DNA of 5,470 nt from Tepidimonas sp. Its GTDB lineage: Bacteria > Pseudomonadota > Gammaproteobacteria > Burkholderiales > Burkholderiaceae_C. The stretch is from assembly GCA_025054905.1 (NCBI GenBank), contig JANWZF010000111.1:1-5470 (forward strand), read 5' to 3'. The position numbers and the translations under genes are program-made. Positions 1-5,304 of this stretch are shown here, in pieces (positions within the stretch are counted from its first letter, which is position 1; the number at the start of each line of letters is the position of its first letter). The notes below the pieces were generated by a model. That model was not told the DNA's origin, made no database searches, and was given only the letters and a program-made list of their open reading frames with translations.

Positions 1-1143
1 CCCGGCCGGGTTGGGGGCGTTGGCGATGACGGTCAGACCGCCGCCGGTGACCGCTCCGGTGACCAGCGAATATTTGAAGTCGTCCGACAACCCTTCCACC
101 AGCGAGCCGAGGTAGGTCAGTGCCGCGTTGTCGGTGATGGCGGTCAGCAGCGTGGCGCCGAAATACACCTGCGTGTCGCTCATCGATTGCAGCAGCGGCT
201 GCAGCCACCATTGCTGCATGCCCCCGAGCACCACCAGCCCGCCCAGGAAGAACGCCACCAGCAGACCCTCGCGCAGGATCAGCCGATCCTGATATTGCGG
301 ATACGCGGTGGCCACTCCCATGAACAGCAGCAGCACCGACAAAAACGCCGCCGGGTGGTGCGACAGCAGCACGATCAGCAGCAAAAAGACCAGATGCACC
401 GCCACCATGCCCGGCGGCACCCCGCGGTACGGCGACTCGGTGCTGACCTGCAGCGCACGCAGCGTGCGGGCGTTAAGCGCCGTCAACACCGCCGCATTGA
501 TCAGCACGGCCAACGCGGCCTTCCAGCCGATCGTCGTCAGCATGTAGGCTAGATCGAAGCCCCAGGCCGAGGCCACCATCAGCACCGGCGGGGCAGCAAA
601 CGGGGTCAGCGTGCCGCCGATCGAGATGTTGACAAACAGCGCGCCCAGCGTGGCGTACTTCAGGCGCGAAGGCACCTGGGCAAAGATCGGCCCGCGCATC
701 AGCAGCGCGGCCAAGGTCATGGCTGCCGGCTCGGTGATGAACGAGCCCAACAGCGGCACCACCCCGAGCATCGTGAAATAAAACGCCAGCGGCCGCGGCA
801 GCGGCAGCACGCGCACCAGGCCTTCCACCGCGGCGGTGGCTGCCTGCAGCACCGGACGGCTGCCGGCCACCACCATGATGGCAAAGACAAACAGCGGCTC
901 GGTGAAGTTGCGGCTGTCCAGGTACTGCAGCGCCGGGGCCGCCCCGACACTGGCCGCTGCCAGCGCGACAAACAGCATCGCCCACACGCCAAAGACGATC
1001 TCCACCTCGCCCAGCAAGTGCCAGACTCCGGCATGGGCGGGGTGGGTGTGGGCCAGGTGCTCGAAAAATTTGGTCGAAAACGTGTGGATCAGCGCCAGCG
1101 CAAACAGCACCGCCGCCAACCACTGCATCGCGGTGGTGGACAT
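1..1143 (-). CDS. Putative Na+/H+ antiporter family membrane protein (3' end cut off by window)
   Basis: Inner-membrane protein, probably a cation/proton exchanger, resembling the 'putative Na+/H+ antiporter' family (Pfam Na_H_antiport_3 by recall, not searched). The frame is open for 381 codons from ATG at 1143 to the window edge, so the C-terminus is missing. Hydrophobic segments lie at roughly residues 7-20, 47-64, 84-96, 118-135, 160-175, 245-260, 266-280 and 294-307. Conserved-looking motifs are TEPAAMT (137-143), NISIGGTLTPFAAPP (172-186), TDNAALT (337-343) and GGGLTVIANAPNPAG (367-381). The two polar-plus-glycine motif pairs suggest the internal two-fold duplication common in ion-transporter-superfamily carriers. 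The start is supported by AGGAG followed by seven bases before ATG. It is the last visible gene of the minus-strand series, 87 bases after the dehydrogenase. Ion specificity is inferred from family only; a different anion or cation substrate is possible. Confidence 0.85.
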   Translation of the reverse strand, partial: MSTTAMQWLAAVLFALALIHTFSTKFFEHLAHTHPAHAGVWHLLGEVEIVFGVWAMLFVALAAASVGAAPALQYLDSRNFTEPLFVFAIMVVAGSRPVLQAATAAVEGLVRVLPLPRPLAFYFTMLGVVPLLGSFITEPAAMTLAALLMRGPIFAQVPSRLKYATLGALFVNISIGGTLTPFAAPPVLMVASAWGFDLAYMLTTIGWKAALAVLINAAVLTALNARTLRALQVSTESPYRGVPPGMVAVHLVFLLLIVLLSHHPAAFLSVLLLFMGVATAYPQYQDRLILREGLLVAFFLGGLVVLGGMQQWWLQPLLQSMSDTQVYFGATLLTAITDNAALTYLGSLVEGLSDDFKYSLVTGAVTGGGLTVIANAPNPAG

Positions 1144-1175
1144 CCCTCTCTCCTGATGAGGCCGCATCGGGCCAA

Positions 1176-1207
1176 GGCAGCGCGCCGATTGTAGGCACGG
1201 CGCTGCC
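1176..1207. repeat. Inverted repeat between dehydrogenase and antiporter genes
   Basis: GGCAGCGC (1176-1183) pairs with GCGCTGCC (1200-1207), an 8-base perfect stem. A further GCC/GGC pairing (1184-1186 with 1194-1196) is possible inside it with a small bulge. No T-tract follows on either strand, so it is not a standard intrinsic terminator. It spans the candidate -10 element at 1188-1193. It could act as a transcript-end stabiliser, a partial attenuator or a protein site, or be chance in GC-rich DNA. Confidence 0.4.
1188..1193 (-). promoter_or_regulatory. Possible -10 element upstream of the antiporter gene
   Basis: The minus strand reads TACAAT here, one mismatch from TATAAT, preceded by TGCC. 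A start about seven bases downstream would give a leader near 40 bases before the ATG at 1143. No good -35 hexamer is seen at the usual distance, so this would be a weak or activator-dependent promoter. The antiporter may instead be read through from the dehydrogenase. Confidence 0.3.
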
Positions 1208-1230
1208 CCGGCCCCCGACGCCAGCGGCCA

Positions 1231-2235
1231 TCACGCGCGCGGCTGCGGCGGGTGATTCACCGGTGTGAGCGCCCGCCCGTGGAGCAGATAACCGATCAGG
1301 TTGTCGGCAGCCAGGTCGGCCATCGCCTGGCGCGTGCGCAGCGTCGCGCTGGCGATGTGCGGGGTCAGCACCACGTTGGGCACCTCCAGCAGGCCTGGGT
1401 GGACGTTGGGCTCCCCCTCGAACACATCCAGACCCGCCGCGGCCAGGCGACCCTCGCGCAGCGCCTGCGCCAGCGCCGCGTCATCGACGATGCCGCCGCG
1501 CGCCAGGTTGACCAGCACGGCCGAGGGCTTCATCTGCGCCAGCTCGGCCGCACCGATGATGTGGTGGTTGGCCGGCGTGTAGGGCAGCACGAGCATCAGA
1601 TGGTCGGCTTCGCGAAGCAGCGTGCCCTTGTCCACCCAGGTCGCGCGGCAGTCAGCCTCGATGGCCGGATCCAGGCGCCGGCGGTTGTGGTACAGCACCC
1701 GCATGCCAAAGCCGTGGGCCGCCCGGCGCGCGATCGCCTGCCCGATGCGCCCCATGCCGAGGATGCCCAGCGTGGTTGCGTGCACCTCGGCACCGGCGAA
1801 CAGATCCACCGTCCAGCGCGTCCACTGCCCGGCCCGCAAGAAGCGTTCGCTTTCCGTCACGCGCCGCGCCGCCGCCAGCAGCAGCGCCATGCCGAAGTCG
1901 GCCGTGGTCTCGGTCAGCACGTCCGGGGTGTTGGTGCCGACGACGCCCGCCGCATCCATCGCCGCCAGATCGAAATTGTTGTAACCCACCGTCATGTTGG
2001 CCGCAATGCGCAGCTGCGGGCAGGCCGCCAGCAGCGCCGCATCGACGCGCTGCGTGCCCGTCAACAGCACCCCGGCTTTGCCCTGCAGGCGCTCGATCAG
2101 CTGCGGCGGCGACCACTCCTCGTCGGCGTCGTTGGCCTCGACCTCGAAATGCTGGCGCAGCCGCTGCAGCGTGGAGGGAAAGATGCGCCGCGCCACCAGG
2201 ATCGCCGGGCGCTGCGCCGCGCTGCGATGCTCCAT
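1231..2235 (-). CDS. D-2-hydroxyacid dehydrogenase (glyoxylate/hydroxypyruvate reductase-like)
   Basis: Cytosolic NAD(P)-dependent oxidoreductase that probably reduces a 2-oxoacid (glyoxylate, hydroxypyruvate or 2-ketogluconate) to the D-2-hydroxyacid. The 334 residues are a normal family length. The Rossmann motif GILGMGRIG has glycines at 160, 162 and 165; the catalytic set is Arg246 (in NLARGG), Glu275 (in DVFEGEP) and His293 (in TPHIASAT). After the second beta strand the chain reads YHNRRR (182-187) with no acidic residue, which favours NADP(H), as in E. coli GhrB. Two ATGs lie close together: AGGAGG is 8 bases before the ATG at 2235 but only 2 before the one at 2241, so I chose 2235 (2241 would add MK). 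A longer open frame to 2421 overlaps the nitroreductase and has no family-like sequence. The gene follows the nitroreductase stop by 34 bases, probably in one operon. The substrate is not determined. Confidence 0.92.
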   Translation of the reverse strand: MEHRSAAQRPAILVARRIFPSTLQRLRQHFEVEANDADEEWSPPQLIERLQGKAGVLLTGTQRVDAALLAACPQLRIAANMTVGYNNFDLAAMDAAGVVGTNTPDVLTETTADFGMALLLAAARRVTESERFLRAGQWTRWTVDLFAGAEVHATTLGILGMGRIGQAIARRAAHGFGMRVLYHNRRRLDPAIEADCRATWVDKGTLLREADHLMLVLPYTPANHHIIGAAELAQMKPSAVLVNLARGGIVDDAALAQALREGRLAAAGLDVFEGEPNVHPGLLEVPNVVLTPHIASATLRTRQAMADLAADNLIGYLLHGRALTPVNHPPQPRA

Positions 2236-2243
2236 CTTCATGG

Positions 2244-2249
2244 CCTCCT
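2244..2249 (-). promoter_or_regulatory. Ribosome binding site deciding the dehydrogenase start
   Basis: The minus strand reads AGGAGG, a full Shine-Dalgarno match. Its spacing is 2 bases to the ATG at 2241 and 8 bases to the ATG at 2235, so the second is the better start by usual spacing. Confidence 0.7.
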
Positions 2250-2269
2250 GCCTGCTCGGTCCGACCGTC

Positions 2270-3061
2270 TCATTCCACCCAGCGCACAAAGCGCTCCAGC
2301 GGCTCACGCGGGGTGACGAACCGGTTGACCCGCGCGTCGGGATCCGCATAGCCCAGCGCCATGCCGCACACCAGCATCTCCTGCGGACCGGCCCCGATGT
2401 GCGGCAGGATGATGCGCGCATAGTGGTTCCAGGCTGCCTGCGGACAGGTGTCCAGGCCGTGGGCGCGCGCGGCCACCATCAGGTTTTGCAGGAACATGCC
2501 GGTGTCCAGCAGCGAACCGCGCCCCATCACCCGCTCGATCGTCACCATCAACCCCACCGGCGCGTCGAAAAAGCGAAAGTTGCGCTGGTGCTGGGCGTGC
2601 ATCTTGTCCTTGTCGCCCTTGCCTATGCCCAGCAGGCCGTACAAACCCCAGCCGTTTTCGCGCCGCCGGTCCAGGTAGGGGCTGACCCACTGGCTCGGGT
2701 AATAGTCGTAGGCCTCCTGATATTCAGCCGCCAGCGCGGGGTTGGCGCGCAAAGCATCGTGGGCGGCGCACACCTGGTCGCACAGCGCGTCACGGGCACG
2801 TCCCTGCAGCACGTACACCTTCCACGGCTGGGTGTTGGTGCCCGAAGGCGCACGCGCGGCCACCGCCAGCAGGCGTTCGATCAGCGCGCGCGGCACCGGA
2901 TCGGGCCGAAATGCACGCACCGAACGGCGGCCAACGATGGCCGCCTCCACCTGGGTGGGGTCCAGCGCCCGCTGCGCCGCGCGTAGCGGATCCAGCTCCA
3001 GCGGCGGCAGGCTGGCTACGGCAGACTCGAGCGTCTGCGACTCCTCAAGGGTTGCGCTCAT
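2270..3061 (-). CDS. Nitroreductase family protein (FMN-dependent oxidoreductase)
   Basis: Soluble FMN enzyme of the nitroreductase superfamily (Pfam PF00881 type), typically a homodimer using NAD(P)H to reduce nitroaromatics, quinones or related acceptors; the natural substrate is unknown. It has 263 residues. The FMN-binding signature starts with RRSVRAF (45-51), followed by APSGTNTQPWK (71-81), which contacts phosphate and flavin. The C-terminal part has CGMALGYAD (232-240) and a family-like end at residues 249-260. About 40 residues precede the first motif, a longer N-terminal extension than in minimal members, and the central segment (115-165) is rich in Tyr, Trp and charge, as in larger nitroreductases. 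The start is ATG at 3061 with GGAG eight bases upstream inside the thioesterase 3' end. ATGA overlap with the thioesterase stop indicates translational coupling. The same frame stays open to 3730, but that part lies antiparallel or out of frame to real genes and I reject it. Confidence 0.9.
   Translation of the reverse strand: MSATLEESQTLESAVASLPPLELDPLRAAQRALDPTQVEAAIVGRRSVRAFRPDPVPRALIERLLAVAARAPSGTNTQPWKVYVLQGRARDALCDQVCAAHDALRANPALAAEYQEAYDYYPSQWVSPYLDRRRENGWGLYGLLGIGKGDKDKMHAQHQRNFRFFDAPVGLMVTIERVMGRGSLLDTGMFLQNLMVAARAHGLDTCPQAAWNHYARIILPHIGAGPQEMLVCGMALGYADPDARVNRFVTPREPLERFVRWVE
3058..3061 (-). other. ATGA stop/start overlap (thioesterase to nitroreductase)
   Basis: The thioesterase TGA (3060-3058) overlaps the nitroreductase ATG (3061-3059). 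Such overlaps usually indicate termination-reinitiation coupling and co-transcription of the two genes. Confidence 0.85.
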
Positions 3062-3513
3062 TGCAGGCTCTCCAGCACGAGGCGCAGCGCCGGCGGCAAC
3101 GCCACGACCGGTCGGCGGCTGGCCCGATCCACGTACACATGCACAAAATGCCCGTGCGCCGCGCTGCGCGCCGCCCCGGCGGCAAAGATGCCCACCTCGT
3201 AGCGCACGCTGGAGCGGCCCACGTGCGCCACCCGCACCCCCGCCTCCACCGCCTGCGGAAAGGCCAGCGGCTCGAAATAGTGGCATTGCGTCTGCACCAC
3301 CAACCCGATGACCTCCCCATGCAGCGGATCGAGCGCGCCACGCTCGATCAGGGTGGCGTTGACCGCCGTGTCGAACCAGCTGTAGTAGACGACGTTGTTG
3401 ACGTGGCCGTAGACGTCGTTGTCCATCCACCGGGTGGTGATGGGCCGAAAGACGGCGAAATCGGCGCGCGGTCGCGGCTGCGGGCGCGCCGCAGACGGGG
3501 CAGCGGCGGTCAT
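3058..3513 (-). CDS. Acyl-CoA thioesterase, hotdog fold (4HBT/YbgC-like)
   Basis: Small cytosolic thioesterase that hydrolyses an acyl-CoA to the free acid and CoA. It has 151 residues, usual for the single-hotdog 4-hydroxybenzoyl-CoA thioesterase family. The family signature is visible at residues 27-52: TRWMDNDVYGHVNN followed by VVYYSWFDTAVN, with Asp31 at the position expected for the catalytic acid and the HVNN turn leading into the central hotdog helix. The following strands include the segment around QTQCHYFEPLAF (74-85). A proline/arginine-rich stretch of about 17 residues precedes the domain. The start at 3513 has GAGGAG four bases upstream. The gene is 98 bases after the deacetylase and overlaps the nitroreductase by ATGA. 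The acyl substrate (short-chain, aromatic or other) cannot be told from the sequence. Confidence 0.9.
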   Translation of the reverse strand: MTAAAPSAARPQPRPRADFAVFRPITTRWMDNDVYGHVNNVVYYSWFDTAVNATLIERGALDPLHGEVIGLVVQTQCHYFEPLAFPQAVEAGVRVAHVGRSSVRYEVGIFAAGAARSAAHGHFVHVYVDRASRRPVVALPPALRLVLESLQ

Positions 3514-3522
3514 CGGTCTCCT

Positions 3523-3532
3523 CTTGCGCAAG
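3523..3532. repeat. 10-base palindrome CTTGCGCAAG before the thioesterase gene
   Basis: A perfect 10-base palindrome touches the Shine-Dalgarno sequence (minus-strand GAGGAG, 3523-3518) of the thioesterase. It could be an operator half-site or a chance palindrome. As RNA the two arms would pair only weakly because there is no loop. Confidence 0.35.
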
Positions 3533-3581
3533 GGGTGAACGCCCGCGCAGCGGACGCCCGGCCCGCTGGCGGCTGGCGCCG

Positions 3582-3587
3582 ATTGTG
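3582..3587 (-). promoter_or_regulatory. Weak possible -10 element for the thioesterase operon
   Basis: The minus strand reads CACAAT within ACAATCGGCGC, an 11-base string also found in the gap before the antiporter. No credible -35 sits at normal distance; GTGACA at the deacetylase stop is 22 bases away, too far. A promoter here would explain the 98-base gap, but transcription from the deacetylase is equally possible because no terminator is seen. Confidence 0.22.
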
Positions 3588-3611
3588 CCACCCCCACCGC
3601 GCGTGCGCCTG

Positions 3612-4571
3612 TCACGGCGGCTGCACGGCCGGCGGACGCTGCCCCTGCCAGCGCTGCCAGTGCTGCAGGGCTTGCGCAAAGGTCTGCCGCTGCACGCGCA
3701 CGGTGGTGGCGATGTCGCGCCCGTAGCCACCGGCCATCACCATCGCCACCGGCACGCGCCGCTGCCACAGCCAGTCGAACACCAGTTGGTCGCGCGCCTG
3801 CATCCCCCGATCGGTCAACGCCAGCCGCCCGAGCCGGTCCCCCTCGTGCGGATCGGCCCCGGCCAGATACAGCGCCAGGTCGGGCTCGAACCGCTGCTGC
3901 AGCGTCTGCAGCGCCTGCTGCAGCGCCTCCAGGTACTCGGCATCGCCACAGCCATCCGGCAGCTCGACGTCCAGATCACTGCGTTCCTTGCGAAACGGAA
4001 AATTGCGTGCGCCGTGCAGCGACAGCGTGAACACCGTCGGGTCGGCGCGGAAGATGTGGGCGGTGCCATTGCCCTGGTGCACGTCCAGGTCGATGATGGC
4101 CACCCGCAAGGCGACGTGCCGGCCCGCTGCGGCCCGCGCCCATTCAGCCTGCATCAGGCGTGCGGCCACCGCCACATCGTTGAACACGCAAAAACCCCCG
4201 CCCCGATCCGCATAGGCGTGGTGGGTACCGCCGGCCACGTTGGCGGCCACGCCTTCGCCGCCGAACAACGCCACCCGCGCCGCCTGCACCGTGGCCCCGA
4301 CCGAGCGTCGCGCACGCTCGACCATCGCCTCGCTCCACGGAAAACCGATCTCGCGCTGCTGCGCGGGCGTCAGCCGCCCGTGCTGCACCGCCTCGATGTA
4401 GGCTGGCGTGTGCACCAGCGCCAGCTCGCCATCGCTGACAGGCTCGGCCTGCCGTAAACGGTAAGCGGGGTCGGCCGCCAGCGCATCGCGCAACAGCCGG
4501 TATTTCTCCATCGGAAAACGATGCCCGGCCGGCAAGGGCAACACGAATTGGGTGGCGTAGAACACCTGCAT
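3612..4571 (-). CDS. Histone deacetylase superfamily zinc hydrolase (class IV/HDAC11-like)
   Basis: Arginase/deacetylase-fold enzyme of 319 residues, the usual size for bacterial HDAC-like proteins. It probably removes acetyl or longer acyl groups from lysines, polyamines or another amine; bacterial substrates are mostly unknown. The active site appears complete: the His pair in GGTHHAY (His117, His118), zinc ligands Asp163 and His165 in IDLDVHQGNGT, Asp240 in GADPHEGD, and transition-state Tyr283 in AGGYGRD. GGGFCVFND (124-132) is also typical, and the N-terminal GHRFPMEKY (16-24) matches the opening of HDAC11-like bacterial proteins. No signal peptide or membrane segment is visible, so it is cytosolic. 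The ATG at 4571 lacks a clear Shine-Dalgarno sequence but begins at the family's normal N-terminus. It is divergent from the phasin gene across 97 bases. Acetylpolyamine amidohydrolase is an alternative, though motifs and length favour the HDAC11-like group. Confidence 0.92.
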   Translation of the reverse strand: MQVFYATQFVLPLPAGHRFPMEKYRLLRDALAADPAYRLRQAEPVSDGELALVHTPAYIEAVQHGRLTPAQQREIGFPWSEAMVERARRSVGATVQAARVALFGGEGVAANVAGGTHHAYADRGGGFCVFNDVAVAARLMQAEWARAAAGRHVALRVAIIDLDVHQGNGTAHIFRADPTVFTLSLHGARNFPFRKERSDLDVELPDGCGDAEYLEALQQALQTLQQRFEPDLALYLAGADPHEGDRLGRLALTDRGMQARDQLVFDWLWQRRVPVAMVMAGGYGRDIATTVRVQRQTFAQALQHWQRWQGQRPPAVQPP

Positions 4572-4574
4572 GGC

Positions 4575-4603
4575 GCACAGTGTGCCGCAAGGGGGCTTGT
4601 CAA
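4575..4603 (-). promoter_or_regulatory. Possible promoter of the deacetylase gene
   Basis: The minus strand has a perfect -35 hexamer TTGACA (4603-4598). The best -10 at 15 to 17 bases downstream is poor (CACTGT or CTGTGC). If used, transcription would begin at or beside the ATG at 4571, giving a leaderless message, which fits the lack of a ribosome binding site. An alternative promoter further upstream, around minus-strand TTATAG near 4618-4623, has no better -35. Confidence 0.33.
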
Positions 4604-4624
4604 CGGGTGCCGAATGCCTATAAT
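4597..4624 (+). promoter_or_regulatory. Sigma-70 promoter of the phasin gene
   Basis: TTGTCA (4597-4602, five of six consensus) and TATAAT (4619-4624, perfect) are separated by 16 bases. Transcription would start near 4631, giving a leader of about 38 bases. This is the strongest promoter in the window and fits the abundance of phasins in PHB-storing cells. Confidence 0.82.
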
Positions 4625-4631
4625 CAACGCA

Positions 4632-4646
4632 TGCTGCACCGCAGCA
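4632..4646. promoter_or_regulatory. Probable PhaR operator (CTGC-N3-GCAG) in the phasin leader
   Basis: TGCTGC-ACC-GCAGCA is a perfect six-base inverted repeat with a three-base centre, containing CTGC-N3-GCAG. From memory, this TGC-rich pattern is described as the site of PhaR, the PHB-sensing repressor of phasin genes in Paracoccus and Rhodobacter; Ralstonia PhaR also binds near the phaP start. Its place just after the predicted transcription start suits a repressor that blocks initiation or early elongation. A 5' mRNA hairpin is an alternative reading. Confidence 0.6.
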
Positions 4647-4657
4647 AAACCATTTTC

Positions 4658-4663
4658 AGGAGG
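4658..4663 (+). promoter_or_regulatory. Strong ribosome binding site of the phasin gene
   Basis: AGGAGG, a full Shine-Dalgarno match, lies five bases before the ATG at 4669. It fixes the phasin start and indicates high translation. Confidence 0.85.
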
Positions 4664-4668
4664 ACGCC

Positions 4669-5265
4669 ATGCTGACCCCCGAACAACTGGCCGCCGCGCA
4701 CAAGGCCAACATCGACATGCTCTTCGGCCTGACGCGCCAGGCGCTGGAAGGGGTCGAAAAGCTGGTCGAGCTCAACCTTGAGGCCACCCGCGCCGCGTTG
4801 CGCGATGCGGCCGACAACGCCCAGGCGCTGCTGTCAGCCAAAGACGCGCAGGAGTTGCTGCAGCGCCAGGCCGCGCTGATCCAGCCGCTGGCCGAAAAGA
4901 CGATCGCCTACAGCCGCCAGCTGGCCGAAATTGCCGCGCGCACCGGCGGGGCGTTTGCGCAGGCAGCCGAGGATCAGGCTGCCCAAGCTCAGCATAAGGT
5001 ACAGGCGGTCGTGGAAAACCTGTCGCGCAACGCACCGGCAGGCACCGAGCCGGCGGTGCAGGTGCTGCGCAACGTGGTCAACGCCGCCACCACCGCGATG
5101 GAGACGGTGCAGCAGGCCGTCAAGCAGGCGGCCGAGCTGACCGAACAGAACTTCCAGCGCGCCACCGAACAGGCCCAGCAGGCCGTCGATGCCGCCGCCA
5201 GCGCGGCGGCTTCCGCGACCGCGGCCCCCCGCAGTCGCAGCGGCAACCGTCGCACGGCTGCCTGA
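4669..5265 (+). CDS. phaP: Phasin family protein (PHB granule-associated)
   Basis: Small amphipathic protein that coats intracellular polyhydroxybutyrate granules and controls their number and size. The 198 residues fit phasin_2-type PhaP proteins of betaproteobacteria (about 180-200). The N-terminal MLTPEQLAAAHKANIDMLFG (1-20) is the usual opening: a short polar helix, then a hydrophobic turn that binds the polymer surface. Residues 20-120 and 127-180 are almost entirely helix-forming, rich in Ala, Gln and Glu with heptad-like spacing, suggesting coiled-coil oligomers. The C-terminal tail (about 174-198) is Ala/Ser-rich and ends with arginines at 188, 190, 194 and 195, unlike the acidic or neutral body. 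The gene has its own strong promoter, a probable PhaR site and an intrinsic terminator, so it is monocistronic. Family assignment is by sequence pattern; no polymer synthase gene is in the window to confirm the context. Confidence 0.9.
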   Translation: MLTPEQLAAAHKANIDMLFGLTRQALEGVEKLVELNLEATRAALRDAADNAQALLSAKDAQELLQRQAALIQPLAEKTIAYSRQLAEIAARTGGAFAQAAEDQAAQAQHKVQAVVENLSRNAPAGTEPAVQVLRNVVNAATTAMETVQQAVKQAAELTEQNFQRATEQAQQAVDAAASAAASATAAPRSRSGNRRTAA

Positions 5266-5304
5266 ACCGAATGCTTCCAGTTGTCTCCTCGGGTCTCTTC
5301 GAGT

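Noticed and set aside
473..1234. 253-codon minus-strand frame overlapping the antiporter
   Set aside because: It is out of frame with the clear membrane protein on the same strand and lacks hydrophobic segments.
1252..2316. 354-codon plus-strand open frame opposite the dehydrogenase
   Set aside because: It is Arg/His/Gln-rich, resembles no family and has no ribosome site; it mirrors the codon bias of the clear minus-strand dehydrogenase.
1994..2986. 330-codon plus-strand open frame across the dehydrogenase/nitroreductase junction
   Set aside because: It runs antisense through two recognised genes, has no ribosome site and no family-like sequence.
3514..3611. Possible intrinsic terminator after the deacetylase gene
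   Set aside because: The gap contains GC-rich partial repeats such as CCGCTGGCGG but no stem followed by a T-tract on the minus strand.
2270..3730. Nitroreductase frame extended to 486 codons
   Set aside because: The extra N-terminal part overlaps the thioesterase out of frame and has no domain; the ATG at 3061 has a ribosome site and ATGA coupling.
3585..4457. 290-codon plus-strand open frame opposite the deacetylase
   Set aside because: It is antisense to a gene with a complete catalytic motif set; its composition (His, Arg, Pro, Gln) is typical of GC-rich shadow frames.
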